Below, piece after piece: positions 32,807 to 42,066 of a stretch of 64,000 nucleotides of DNA (its first letter is position 1; each line of letters starts with the position of its first letter). The DNA is taken from assembly GCA_902790375.1 (NCBI GenBank), contig CADARY010000007.1, positions 1 through 64,000 of the forward strand, given 5' to 3'. The translations under genes and the position numbers were made by a program. This stretch comes from Oscillospiraceae bacterium. Lineage in GTDB: Bacteria > Bacillota > Clostridia > Oscillospirales > Oscillospiraceae. Below the pieces are notes generated by a model. It was not told the DNA's origin, made no database searches, and worked only from the letters and a program-made list of their open reading frames with translations.

Positions 32807-32914
32807 TCCGATCCCTCCAATCTCTAAGATACACAAAAAACCTGTTCCGGGCCGTGAATAGTTGAAACCGCTTTGTAGAACCTGCACAAAAAGAAAGCAA
32901 AAGATTCGTCGGCG

Positions 32915-32960
32915 TCAAGTGACAGGTGTCATCACCTTCGTCTTATTTCTTTTATATACT
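32915..32960 (+). promoter_or_regulatory. CRP/FNR-type operator and promoter of the ABC operon
   Basis: A dyad AAGTGACA-N2-TGTCATCA centred at 32925.5 (GTGACA/TGTCA core shared with the 30772 site). TATACT at 32955-32960 predicts a start near 32967, which puts the dyad at -41.5. The 5' untranslated region to 33102 is about 135 nt and includes a copy of the MITE end motif TTTTGAGACAGC near 32994. Confidence 0.72.
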
Positions 32961-33101
32961 ATCTTTAAGAAAAAGACAAGTCCTGAATTCCCATTTTGAG
33001 ACAGCTTCTGGAAAAAATACGCGCGGGCACTTTGCGTTCCCCTTGCTGCTTTGCCCAGGCAGCCGGACGCAAACTCCCAAGCACTTGTGAGGTGACATGC
33101 C

Positions 33102-34583
33102 ATGGAACTGCTTGAACTGCACAACATTACCAAGACATATCCCGGTGTTACCGCGCTGGATGATGTGTCGATCAGCTTCCGTGAGGGTGAGGTCCACGCG
33201 CTTGTGGGAGAAAACGGCGCGGGTAAATCCACCTTCATCAAAACGATCTCCGGCGCCGTGCAGCCGAACGCGGGCAAGATCGTCTTCGATGGCGTCACCT
33301 ATGATCATCTGACGCCGCAGAAATCCCTGGAGCTCGGCATCTCGGTGGTGTACCAGGAGATGATCCAGTTTGAGGCCATGTCGGTGGCGGACAATCTCTT
33401 CATGAGCGACGGCAGCGACGCGGGCTTCTTTGTAAACGACGCCGAGCGATATAAAAAGGCCGAGGAGCTGCTGGCGCGCTTTCAGTGCCATGTGTCCCCG
33501 AAGACCTGGATCCGCGAGCTTTCAATGGCAAACCGTCAGATCGTGGAGATCTGCAAGGCCATCCTGCGCAAGGCCCGTGTCCTGATCCTCGACGAGCCCA
33601 CCGCCTCCATCACCGTGGAGGAGCAGCGCAGGCTCTTCGATGTGATCCGGGAGCTCAAAAAGCAGGGCGTCACCATCATCTATATCTCCCACCGTCTGGA
33701 CGAGCTCTTTGAGATCTGTGACCGCGTCTCCATCCTGCGCGACGGCAAATACATCGACACCATCAATATTCAGGATACGGACAAGCAGGGGCTCATCAAG
33801 CTCATGGTGGGCAGAGAGCTTTCCGAAAACTACCCCGTCAAGGACAATCCCCCCGGCAGGGACGTGGTGCTGAAGGTCGAAAAGCTCTGCGGCAACGGGG
33901 TAAAGGACATCAGCTTCGAGCTCCATAAGGGTGAGATCCTCGGCTTTGCCGGACTCGTCGGCGCGGGGCGCACGGAGACCATGCTGCTGCTCTACGGCGC
34001 AGCGGGCATGGAGAGCGGTGTCGTCAGCATGAACGGAAAGACCATGAGCATCCATTCCCCGTCTGATGCCATGAAGGCCGGCATCGGTCTCATCCCCGAG
34101 GACCGGAAATGGCAGGGCTGCTTCCTGGACAAGCCCATCTACTGGAACATCTCCATCGCCAATATCAAAAGCCTCTGCCGCGGCCCCTTCATCAGCCGGA
34201 AAAAAGAACAGGAGCTTGCTGACCACTATGGGCAGCGCATGCGCATCAAGACGCCGAATTACCGCGTTACGGCGGGCTCCCTCTCCGGCGGCAACCAGCA
34301 GAAGGTGGTCATCGCCAAATGTCTGGCAAGCCTGCCCGACATTCTGATCTTCGACGAACCCACCCGCGGCATCGACATCGGCGCCCGCTACGAGATCTAT
34401 CAGCTGATGATCGACCTGACGAAAGAGGGCAAGTCCATCCTCATGGTTTCCTCCGATATGGAGGAGCTGCTGGGCATGTCGGAGCGCATCGTGGTCCTGC
34501 ACGAGGGCGAACAGACCGGCACCATCGAAAAAGCCGATTTCTCCCAGGAGCGCGTGCTGGCGCTCGCCTCCGGGATTGCATAA
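33102..34583 (+). CDS. Sugar ABC transporter ATPase (RbsA/MglA type)
   Basis: A 493-residue double-ATPase of the CUT2 class. The first domain has Walker A LVGENGAGKSTFIK and Walker B ARVLILDEPTAS. The second has the family's modified Walker A (LVGAGRTETM), signature SLSGGNQQKVV and Walker B ILIFDEPTRGIDIG. It energises uptake of a monosaccharide or a glycoside through the permease and binding protein that follow. First gene of the operon controlled by the 32925 dyad. Confidence 0.95.
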   Translation: MELLELHNITKTYPGVTALDDVSISFREGEVHALVGENGAGKSTFIKTISGAVQPNAGKIVFDGVTYDHLTPQKSLELGISVVYQEMIQFEAMSVADNLFMSDGSDAGFFVNDAERYKKAEELLARFQCHVSPKTWIRELSMANRQIVEICKAILRKARVLILDEPTASITVEEQRRLFDVIRELKKQGVTIIYISHRLDELFEICDRVSILRDGKYIDTINIQDTDKQGLIKLMVGRELSENYPVKDNPPGRDVVLKVEKLCGNGVKDISFELHKGEILGFAGLVGAGRTETMLLLYGAAGMESGVVSMNGKTMSIHSPSDAMKAGIGLIPEDRKWQGCFLDKPIYWNISIANIKSLCRGPFISRKKEQELADHYGQRMRIKTPNYRVTAGSLSGGNQQKVVIAKCLASLPDILIFDEPTRGIDIGARYEIYQLMIDLTKEGKSILMVSSDMEELLGMSERIVVLHEGEQTGTIEKADFSQERVLALASGIA

Positions 34584-34595
34584 GGAGAGTACATC

Positions 34596-35552
34596 ATGGA
34601 ACAGAAAACGAAAAAGTCCGTCGGACAGATCATTTCCAATTTCTCAATGCCGATCCTGCTGGCCCTGCTGATCCTGGTATTCAGCATCCTGTCGGACAAG
34701 TTCTTTACTCCGCTCAACCTCACCAATATCCTGGTGCAGAACGTCCACATTGCCATCTGCGCGACCGGCGTGTTCATGATCATGGTCTCCGGCGGCTGTG
34801 ACCTTTCCATCGGCTACCAGATGTCCGTTTCCGCCGTGCTGGTGGCAAAGCTTTTAAGCCAGGGCACCGTCGGCGTCGTCCCGGCGATCCTGCTCGGCAT
34901 CCTCATCTGCGTGGCCCTCGGCTGCTTCAACGGCGTCATGTCCATCGTGCTCAACAGCCAGCCCATGATCGTCACACTCGGCACCATGGCCATCTTCCAG
35001 GGTATCTCCTATCTGATCTCCGGCTCCAAGACCTACCATAACCTGCCCCGCAGCTTCATGTATCTGGGCCAGGGCAAGCTCTTCGGCAAGATCCCCCTTA
35101 ACGCCATTATTGCGCTGGTGATCATCGTCATCGTCGGCGTCATCCTCAACCGTACCCACATCGGCCGCAAGGTCTACGCTGTGGGCGATAACCCCGAGGC
35201 CGCAAAACTCGCCGGCCTCAACGTGGCAAAGATCAAGATCCTGGTCTTCACCTGCGCCGGCATTCTGGTCGGCATTGCCGCCATCCTGCTGGCCGCCCGT
35301 TCCGGCTCCGCCGATTCCGGCACCGGCGTCGGCATCGAGTTCACCGGCATCATCGCATGTGTGCTCTCGGGCGTCGCTCTCAAGGGCGGCGAAGGTACGC
35401 TGTGGAAGGCTATTGTCGCGGTGTTCGTCCTCGGCGTTCTCTCCAACGGCATGCAGCTCATTCACCTCGGCACCTACCCGCAGTACATCGCCAAGGGCGT
35501 CATCATGCTGGTGTCCCTGTACCTCTCGAACCGCACCGCGAAAAAGGCCTGA
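34596..35552 (+). CDS. Sugar ABC transporter permease (RbsC type)
   Basis: A 318-residue integral membrane protein with 8-10 hydrophobic helices. It carries the CUT2 permease motifs SGGCDLSIGYQMSVSAVLVA, VTLGTMAIFQGISYLISG and RKVYAVGDNPEAAKLAGLNV. It forms the channel as a homodimer with the ATPase 12 nt upstream. Substrate specificity cannot be read directly. Confidence 0.94.
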   Translation: MEQKTKKSVGQIISNFSMPILLALLILVFSILSDKFFTPLNLTNILVQNVHIAICATGVFMIMVSGGCDLSIGYQMSVSAVLVAKLLSQGTVGVVPAILLGILICVALGCFNGVMSIVLNSQPMIVTLGTMAIFQGISYLISGSKTYHNLPRSFMYLGQGKLFGKIPLNAIIALVIIVIVGVILNRTHIGRKVYAVGDNPEAAKLAGLNVAKIKILVFTCAGILVGIAAILLAARSGSADSGTGVGIEFTGIIACVLSGVALKGGEGTLWKAIVAVFVLGVLSNGMQLIHLGTYPQYIAKGVIMLVSLYLSNRTAKKA

Positions 35553-35610
35553 CGATTTGTAATCCGCTATGGCAAGCCATAGTACAATAAAAAATATGGA
35601 GGAAAACACC

Positions 35611-36606
35611 ATGAAAAAAATCATCGCAATGGTCCTCGCAGTCCTCATGCTCTGCTCTTTCAGCATCTCCGCCTCCGCCGCCTCCAAGCCCTCCGTCGGC
35701 TTCGTAACCTTCGGTCTCGGCGGCGACTTCTTCCAGGCTCTGGCCGACACCTTCGTCACCACCATGGAAGCCGAAGGCTGGGATGCCAGCTATGTCGATG
35801 GCGAGTTCAACCCCTCAGCGCAGATCTCCGCCGTGGAGAACTACATCGCCCAGGGTGTTGACGAGATCGTCCTCTGGTCCGTCGCTCCCGAGGCCATGAA
35901 CTTCGTCATCGAGCAGGCCCAGGCCGCCGGCATCAAGGTCATCGCCTTCGTCGCCCCCACCGAAAAGTATGACGCCCTCATGCTTGCCGACGACGCAAAG
36001 CTCGCCGACGCCCTGAACCTCCTCGCCGCCAAGTGGATCGACGAGACCTTCAAGGACGCCGAGGACCACTCCGTCCCCGTGGCCGTATTCAGCTGCCGCA
36101 CCGCCCAGACCGGCGTGACCCAGGCTGACGAGCTTTTGAAGATCGAAGAGTATTCCAAGAAGGCCAAGTTTGCTCAGGAGGTTGAGCTGCAGGACGAGAA
36201 TACCGACACCGGCATGGCCGCTGCCGAGAACCTCTACACCACCAATCCCGAGATCAAGGTCTTCCTCTCCGCCCACAACGGCCTCGCTCTCGGCGTGAAC
36301 AACTACTTCACCGGCATCGGCTCCCCCGTCAAGGAGTACGGCGACATGGGCATCTTCTGCGTCAACGGCAATGAAGAGATCGGCAAGCTCATCAAGGACG
36401 AGACCCCCTTCCGCGGTATGGTGCTGACCGGCGGTGTGCAGGACACCTGCGATGAGATCAAGGGCGTCGTCACCGGTCTGCATGACGGCAGTCTCAAGAG
36501 CGGCACCGTCACCAACGCCACCACGCTGTTTGTCAACGAGAGCGTTATCGACGATTACCTCACCACCGGTAAGACCCCGCTCACCGAAGAGGACTTCACC
36601 AAGTAA
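35611..36606 (+). CDS. Sugar-binding protein of the ABC transporter (periplasmic-binding-protein 4 type)
   Basis: A 331-residue secreted binding protein. The signal peptide is KKIIAMVLAVLMLCSFSISA with a good AxA site (SASA-ASKP). A proper lipobox is not evident, which is unusual for a Gram-positive binding protein. The mature domain resembles RbsB/XylF (SVGFVTFGLGGDFFQALADT, VFLSAHNGLALGVNNYF). The ATG at 35611 has TGGAGG upstream. A strong stem follows the gene. Confidence 0.9.
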   Translation: MKKIIAMVLAVLMLCSFSISASAASKPSVGFVTFGLGGDFFQALADTFVTTMEAEGWDASYVDGEFNPSAQISAVENYIAQGVDEIVLWSVAPEAMNFVIEQAQAAGIKVIAFVAPTEKYDALMLADDAKLADALNLLAAKWIDETFKDAEDHSVPVAVFSCRTAQTGVTQADELLKIEEYSKKAKFAQEVELQDENTDTGMAAAENLYTTNPEIKVFLSAHNGLALGVNNYFTGIGSPVKEYGDMGIFCVNGNEEIGKLIKDETPFRGMVLTGGVQDTCDEIKGVVTGLHDGSLKSGTVTNATTLFVNESVIDDYLTTGKTPLTEEDFTK

Positions 36607-36626
36607 GCAAAGTACACGCATATACG

Positions 36627-36658
36627 CAGGAGGGCTGCACCGAAACGCAGCCCTCCTG
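36627..36658 (+). terminator. Stem-loop after the binding-protein gene
   Basis: A perfect 12-bp stem CAGGAGGGCTGC/GCAGCCCTCCTG with an 8-nt loop and no U-run. Stems like this after binding-protein genes commonly protect the upstream mRNA and reduce read-through, giving extra binding protein. Confidence 0.7.
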
Positions 36659-36708
36659 AACCCATGTTATCCGCAAACGGAAAACTGAATTTGAAAGGAG
36701 ACCCCGCA

Positions 36709-38250
36709 ATGAGCATCCCCTATGTCAAACGTGACGAAAAAGAAATCCCGACCCTTTATGTGCATGACAAACCCTTCTTCATGCGCAGCGGCGAGATCCA
36801 CAATTCCAGCGCCTCCGATTCCGCCTTCCTGGATGAAAAGCTCTGGCCCGCCCTGCGCGGCCTGAACCTGAACGCTGTCATCGTCCCTCTGTACTGGGAG
36901 CTCATCGAGCCGACTGAAGGCAAATATGACTTTTCCCTGCTGGATGAAATCGTCGCCTCCGCCCGCTGGGAGGGCCTCAAGCTCTGCTTCTTGTGGTTCG
37001 GCCTGTGGAAAAACGCCGAGTCCTTCTATGTCCCTGCCTGGATGAAGAAGGACACCGAGACCTACTTCCGCGCCGAGAAGGTCAACGGCGAGAAGATGAA
37101 GACCATCTCCCCCCTGTGCACCGCCGCCGTGGAGAAGGACCGCAGGGCCTTCACCGCCGTCATGCGCCACATCAAGGAGATCGACGAGTATGAAAACACC
37201 GTCGTCGTCATGCAGGTGGAAAACGAGATCGGCCTGCTCGGCACCGACCGCGATTACAGCCCCGCCGCCAACGTCGCCTTCAGCCGGCCCATCTCCGAGA
37301 AGCTGGCTCAGACTCTGGGCAAGAACGGCACCTGGGAAGAGGCCTTCGGTGAGGACGCGGGCGAGTTTTTCATGGCCTGGCACTTTGCAAGCGCCGTCGA
37401 GACCATTGCCGCCTCCGGCAAGAAGGAATATGACCTGCCCTGCTACGCCAACGCCTGGCTGCGGCAGAGCCCCTGGTTCCCCGGCTCCTATCCCTCCGGC
37501 GGCCCCGTCACCCAGGTGCAGGCCATCTGGCGCGCCGCGGCCCCGTCCCTCTTCACCTTCGGCCCGGATATCTACGTGCCCTACTGCGCGGACGTGATGG
37601 ACGATTACGCAAGCGAGAATAACCCCCTCTTTATCCCCGAGATCCGCAAGGACGCGGTGGCCTCCTCCTACGCCCTCTACGCCTTCGGCAGGCACAACGC
37701 CGTCTGCTTCTCCCCCTTCGGCATCGAGGACCTGGCCCTCGACCCGTCCCAGCTCGATAAGCCGCCGATGGATCTGATGATCGCTTTGAACATCGACCCC
37801 TCCGCCTTCGACATCACCGGCAGCCGCGACTGCCTGGCCGCAACCTACAAGCTGCTGGAAAACCTCGAGCCCCTGTATCTCAAGTACCGCGGCACCGAGC
37901 ATCTGCGTGCCTGTGTGCGCCACGGCGAGACCGACTACTCTGCCTTCCTGCGCTTTGCCGGCTGCGACATCGTGGTCAAATACGGCCCGCGCATGAGCGG
38001 CAAGCCCCTCGGCTGCCTGTACGTCATCGAGCCGGAGCCGAACAAGTTCCTGCTTGCGGGCCTCAACTGCTCCGTGGAATTTCACGCAAAGCCCGGCGAC
38101 GCAAGAAAGCTGGACATCCTCCGCATGGAGGAGGGCCGCGTCGAAAACGGCGAGTGGCTGTGCGGCCGTGTACTCAACGGTGACGAGCAGATGACCCTCC
38201 GCTTCGGCGACCTGCCCGAGACCCGGCTGGTGGAGATGTACGCCTTCTGA
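36709..38250 (+). CDS. GH35-like beta-galactosidase family glycosidase
   Basis: A 513-residue cytoplasmic enzyme with a TIM-barrel core. The start RSGEIHNSSASDSAFLDEKL matches the GH35/GH42 superfamily entry strand. The acid/base Glu is in VVMQVENEIGLLG and the likely nucleophile in NNPLFIPEIRKDA. The C-terminus (about 400-513) is a beta domain of the DUF5597 kind. It probably removes a terminal beta-linked sugar from the imported glycoside. The ATG at 36709 follows AAGGAGA. Confidence 0.85.
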   Translation: MSIPYVKRDEKEIPTLYVHDKPFFMRSGEIHNSSASDSAFLDEKLWPALRGLNLNAVIVPLYWELIEPTEGKYDFSLLDEIVASARWEGLKLCFLWFGLWKNAESFYVPAWMKKDTETYFRAEKVNGEKMKTISPLCTAAVEKDRRAFTAVMRHIKEIDEYENTVVVMQVENEIGLLGTDRDYSPAANVAFSRPISEKLAQTLGKNGTWEEAFGEDAGEFFMAWHFASAVETIAASGKKEYDLPCYANAWLRQSPWFPGSYPSGGPVTQVQAIWRAAAPSLFTFGPDIYVPYCADVMDDYASENNPLFIPEIRKDAVASSYALYAFGRHNAVCFSPFGIEDLALDPSQLDKPPMDLMIALNIDPSAFDITGSRDCLAATYKLLENLEPLYLKYRGTEHLRACVRHGETDYSAFLRFAGCDIVVKYGPRMSGKPLGCLYVIEPEPNKFLLAGLNCSVEFHAKPGDARKLDILRMEEGRVENGEWLCGRVLNGDEQMTLRFGDLPETRLVEMYAF

Positions 38251-38406
38251 TAATTTGCAAACGGGAGACCGTGCGGCTTCGTAAGAAACTGCATGGTCTC
38301 TCGTCTGACATATAGCATTATCTACAAATTTACGACTTGAATATTGTCAAGCCCATCGCGCTTTTGTGAACAATATACAGAAATGTCCCGGCGCTTTTCT
38401 ACACGG
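38251..38406 (+). other. Intergenic stretch with hairpin
   Basis: GAGACCGTGC/GCATGGTCTC (38265-38300, one mismatch per arm) follows the glycosidase gene and probably ends the first operon, though the U-run is weak. No gene is seen before the next promoter. Confidence 0.5.
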
Positions 38407-38452
38407 CATGGTGACACGTGACACTACAATTTCGATTTTTCTCCTATATACT
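38407..38452 (+). promoter_or_regulatory. CRP/FNR-type operator and promoter of the C-glycoside operon
   Basis: Read on the minus strand the site is TGTAGTGTCA-N2-TGTCACCATG, 16 of 22 positions identical to the perfect dyad at 30772. Its centre is 38417.5. TATACT at 38447-38452 predicts a start near 38459, again giving -41.5. Confidence 0.72.
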
Positions 38453-38510
38453 GTTATCAGTCAAAAAGATCGCGTAATACGAACAAATCACGAAAAAGGA
38501 GAGCACATTC

Positions 38511-39656
38511 ATGGAAGAAAAAGTTCTTGGCTATGGCGTCATCGGCACCGGCGTCTACTGCGACCACTACTTCGGCACTCTCGGCCCCGTGTTCAAAAAT
38601 CTGCGCCCCGTGGGCTGCGCTGACCTGAACGTGGAGGCCGCCAAGGCCGCGGCCGCACGCTGGAACGTCCCCAAGGTCTACACAACGGAGGAAATGCTGG
38701 CGGATCCCGAGGTGGACATCGTCATCATTCTCACCAACCCCGCCTCCCACTACAGCCTGACCATGGCTGCCCTGAAGGCCGGCAAGCATGTCTACTGCGA
38801 AAAGCCCCTGGCCGCGAGCCTGGAGCAGGCGAATGAGATCGTCGAGTTTGCCGCTTCGCAGGGCCTCTTTGTGGGTGCCGCGCCCGACACCTTCCTGACC
38901 CCCGAGTTCCAGACCGTGCGCAAGCTCCTGGATGAGGGCGCCATCGGCAAGGTCATCGGCGTCACCGCAAACTATGTCGGCCCCGGCGCCGACCTCTGGC
39001 ACCCCAACGCGGGCTACCTGTACAAGAAGGGCGTAGGCCCCGCGCTGGACATGGGCCCCTACTTCCTGACCTCTCTGGTCACCCTGCTCGGCCCCATTGA
39101 GAGTCTCTTCGCCTATGCAAACCGCGGCTGGGACGTGCGCCGGATCTGGGACAAGGACGTGGAGGTCGAGGTCAACACCAACTATTGCGCCGTGTTGAAA
39201 TTCGAAAACGGCGTCATCGGCAACCTGAACCTGACCTATGACGAGTGGAAGTCCAGCCTGCCCGGCATGGAGCTCTACGGCACCGAGGGCGTGCTCTTCG
39301 CTCCCGACCCCAATGCCATGATGGGCCCCATCAAGCTCCTTAAGGCCGAGGACTTCAAGAATCTCGTCAACTCCAAGGGCGACAACGTGGGTGCCCGTCT
39401 CGGCGCCATCTACGGCCCGGAGACCATGGGCCTCTTCACCGAGATCGAGACCGTCGCGCCCCGCGTGGGCAACCAGCGCGGCTCCGGCGTTTCCGACATG
39501 GCCAGAGCCATCGTCGAGGGGAGAAAGCCCAGAGTTTCCGCCGACCTCTGCCGCCACGTCACCGAGGGCATCAACGCCTTTGATGTTTCTGTGAAGACCG
39601 GCGAGCCCTACAAGATGACCACCACCTTCGAGATGCCCGAAGCATTACAGTTCTAA
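38511..39656 (+). CDS. Gfo/Idh/MocA-family oxidoreductase, probable glycoside 3-dehydrogenase
   Basis: A 381-residue NAD(P)-dependent dehydrogenase. The Rossmann start is YGVIGTGVYCDHYFG, followed by the family EKP motif (HVYCEKPLAASLEQ) and the catalytic-region GPALDMGPYFLTSLV. In known C-glycoside pathways an enzyme of this family oxidises the sugar C3 hydroxyl before C-C cleavage; the adjacent TIM-barrel and DUF6379 genes support that role here. First gene of the operon behind the 38417 dyad. Confidence 0.88.
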   Translation: MEEKVLGYGVIGTGVYCDHYFGTLGPVFKNLRPVGCADLNVEAAKAAAARWNVPKVYTTEEMLADPEVDIVIILTNPASHYSLTMAALKAGKHVYCEKPLAASLEQANEIVEFAASQGLFVGAAPDTFLTPEFQTVRKLLDEGAIGKVIGVTANYVGPGADLWHPNAGYLYKKGVGPALDMGPYFLTSLVTLLGPIESLFAYANRGWDVRRIWDKDVEVEVNTNYCAVLKFENGVIGNLNLTYDEWKSSLPGMELYGTEGVLFAPDPNAMMGPIKLLKAEDFKNLVNSKGDNVGARLGAIYGPETMGLFTEIETVAPRVGNQRGSGVSDMARAIVEGRKPRVSADLCRHVTEGINAFDVSVKTGEPYKMTTTFEMPEALQF

Positions 39657-39670
39657 GGGAGGAATGACTT

Positions 39671-40543
39671 ATGTACCGTAATACCAACGCTGGCCCCAAG
39701 AGAGGCGTCGCCCTCTACAGCTACTCCGCGGAGTTCGGCTTTGAAAAGACCCTCGAGGACTGCTTCGAGGACATCCATGACATGGGCGCCACCGGCGTGG
39801 AGATCCTCGCCAACACCCATATCGAGAATTACCCCTATCCCACCGACGCGTGGGTGAACTACTGGTTCTCCCTCTGCGACAAGTACCAGGTAGAGCCGGT
39901 GGAGTACGGCCACTGGATCGACTGCCGCGTCCTGCAGGACCGCCTGCTCTCTACCGAAGAGGCCGTCGCCCGTCTCGAGCAGGACCTGCGCCTTGCCCAC
40001 CGCCTGGGCTTCAAGGTGCTGCGCACGAAGATGAGCGTTATCGACGACGCCCTGAACCCCGTGGAAAACTGGCGCGAAATCATCAAGGGCGCCCTGCCTC
40101 TGGCCGAGCGTTTAGGACTCACCATGTGCCCGGAAATCCACATCCCCACGAATCTCAAAAGCCAGATGATCCAAGACTACATCGACTTCATCAATGAGAC
40201 CGGCACGAAGAGCTTCGGCCTGAACATCGACTTCTCCGTCTTCCGCCATAAATTCGACGAGGGCGAGTTTGTCGATCCCCACTTTGTTCCCAACGAGCCG
40301 GAGGACATCATCCCTCTGATCCCGTATATCTATTGCTGCCATGCCAAGTTCATCCACATGAACGACGACTTTGAGGAGACCACCATTCCCTACAAGGAAG
40401 TGCTCATGGCCCTGCGGGATAACGGCTACAACGGCTATCTGCTGAGCGAATACGAGGGCGCGGACAAGTACGACCAGGGCTACGAGGTAGGCCAGACTCT
40501 GCGCAAACATCACATCATGATGAAGAACATTCTGGGTTATTAA
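39671..40543 (+). CDS. Putative C-glycoside deglycosidase alpha subunit (TIM-barrel isomerase/epimerase family)
   Basis: A 290-residue xylose-isomerase-like TIM barrel. Probable metal ligands are E155 ([11 protein letters not shown]), D187 (GLNIDFSVF), H224 ([10 protein letters not shown]) and E260 (LLSEYEG); H157 is a candidate base. It is followed 13 nt later by a DUF6379 gene, the arrangement of alpha/beta C-glycoside deglycosidases (DfgA-DfgB and DgpB-DgpC type, from memory), which split the C-C bond of 3-oxo-C-glycosides. A plain sugar isomerase is the alternative. Confidence 0.82.
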   Translation: MYRNTNAGPKRGVALYSYSAEFGFEKTLEDCFEDIHDMGATGVEILANTHIENYPYPTDAWVNYWFSLCDKYQVEPVEYGHWIDCRVLQDRLLSTEEAVARLEQDLRLAHRLGFKVLRTKMSVIDDALNPVENWREIIKGALPLAERLGLTMCPEIHIPTNLKSQMIQDYIDFINETGTKSFGLNIDFSVFRHKFDEGEFVDPHFVPNEPEDIIPLIPYIYCCHAKFIHMNDDFEETTIPYKEVLMALRDNGYNGYLLSEYEGADKYDQGYEVGQTLRKHHIMMKNILGY

Positions 40544-40556
40544 GGAGGGGAAAACA

Positions 40557-40997
40557 ATGGATAAACAGGTCATTCAGTCTGTCGGTTTCCGCAACATCGA
40601 GGAAAACGGCGAAGTCGTCGGCTTCCAGCTCAAGATCCGCCTGCCCTACTACCGCGGCGTGTACCTCAGCCAGATCCGACCCGGACACCTGATCGTGGAC
40701 GGCGAGAGCTTCGGCGCGGACGAGATCATGTGGCGCGTTAACGGCGAGGACTTCACCTACGCCGATATGCGCAAAGACTGCACCCGTCACTGGCATCCCA
40801 TGGAGCCCGCGACCCTGATCGTGAAGAAGCCCGGCGGCTTAAAGCAGGGTTTCCATGATCTGACCTACGGCTTCTGCTGCACCCACTCCTATATGCCCCC
40901 CTTCATGGAGGCGCTTGAGGATCCGGACAAACCCGCAGTTATCTATTTCCGTGAGTTCGGCCAGAACACCAACAGCAGACGCCTGCTGATCGTGTAA
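40557..40997 (+). CDS. DUF6379 protein, putative C-glycoside deglycosidase beta subunit
   Basis: A 146-residue beta-rich protein. Family-typical segments are FQLKIRLPYYRGVYLSQIRP, LIVDGESFGADEIMWRV, RHWHPMEPATLIVKKPGGL and GFHDLTYGF. From memory this family is the small beta subunit of C-glycoside deglycosidases, which completes the alpha-subunit active site. Position directly after the alpha gene with a GGAGGGG site supports co-assembly. Confidence 0.85.
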   Translation: MDKQVIQSVGFRNIEENGEVVGFQLKIRLPYYRGVYLSQIRPGHLIVDGESFGADEIMWRVNGEDFTYADMRKDCTRHWHPMEPATLIVKKPGGLKQGFHDLTYGFCCTHSYMPPFMEALEDPDKPAVIYFREFGQNTNSRRLLIV

Positions 40998-41010
40998 GGA
41001 GGGAAACACC

Positions 41011-42054
41011 GTGATTAAAATCGGTATTTTAGGCTGCGGCAAGATCGCGCAGGTGCGCCACATCCCCGAGTACGCGGATAACCCCGACTGCGAGCTCGTC
41101 GGTTTCTTCAATCCCACCAGGTCCCGCGCCGAGGACATGGCCGCCAAATATGGCGGCAAGGCCTACGACAGCGCGGAAGAACTGCTTGCCGATCCCGAAA
41201 TCGACGCGGTGAGCGTCTGTGCCGCCAACAACGCTCACGCGGAGCTGACCATCAAGGCGCTCAAGGCCGGCAAGCATGTCCTGTGCGAAAAGCCCATGGC
41301 CATCTCCCTTGCCGACTGCGAAGAAATGGTGAAGGTCGCCCATGAGCAGGGCAAGCTCCTCATGATCGGCCAGAACCAGAGACTGACCAAGGCCCACGAG
41401 CTTGCAAAGAAGATGATCGCCGACGGTGAAATCGGTAAGGTCATCACCTTCCGCACCGCCTTCGGTCATGGCGGCCCCGAGACCTGGAGCATCACCCCGG
41501 GCAAGAACACCTGGTTCTTTGACAAGACCAAGGCTGCGATGGGTGCGATGGCTGACCTCGGCATCCACAAGACCGACCTCATCCAGTTCCTGCTGGGCGA
41601 GAATGTGGTGCGCACCACCGCCAGGCTCACCACGCTGGATAAGCGCGGCGCCGACGGAAATCTCATCGGCGTGGACGACAACGCAATCTGCATTTACGAG
41701 ATGGCGGACGGCGTGATCGGCACCATGACCGCCTCCTGGACCTACTACGCCGCCGAGGACAACTCCACCGTGCTCTACGGCACCGAGGGAGAGATGCGGA
41801 TCTATGACGATCCCAAACACTCGATCGTGCTCAAGAAGAAGGGCGAGGAGCCGAAATACTTCGACGTCGAGCAGATCCAGACCAACGACAACCAGACCAA
41901 GTCCGGCATCATTGATCTGTGGGTGGACTGCCTGAAGAAGGGCGAAGAATCCCCGATCTCCGGTGACTCCGTTCTCTCCGCCATGCGCGCGGTCTTCGCC
42001 TCCATGGAGTCGAGTGAGACCGGCAGGACCGTGGACATTCCCGCAAACCGTTAA
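41011..42054 (+). CDS. Second Gfo/Idh/MocA-family oxidoreductase
   Basis: A 347-residue dehydrogenase. Nucleotide-binding start KIGILGCGKIAQVRHIPEY, EKP motif HVLCEKPMAISLADCEEM and active-site segment AMADLGIHKTDLIQFLLG are present. It is distinct from the first copy in the operon. It may reduce the released 3-oxo sugar back to the free sugar or oxidise a different glycoside. Confidence 0.9.
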   Translation: MIKIGILGCGKIAQVRHIPEYADNPDCELVGFFNPTRSRAEDMAAKYGGKAYDSAEELLADPEIDAVSVCAANNAHAELTIKALKAGKHVLCEKPMAISLADCEEMVKVAHEQGKLLMIGQNQRLTKAHELAKKMIADGEIGKVITFRTAFGHGGPETWSITPGKNTWFFDKTKAAMGAMADLGIHKTDLIQFLLGENVVRTTARLTTLDKRGADGNLIGVDDNAICIYEMADGVIGTMTASWTYYAAEDNSTVLYGTEGEMRIYDDPKHSIVLKKKGEEPKYFDVEQIQTNDNQTKSGIIDLWVDCLKKGEESPISGDSVLSAMRAVFASMESSETGRTVDIPANR

Positions 42055-42066
42055 GGAGGAAACAAC

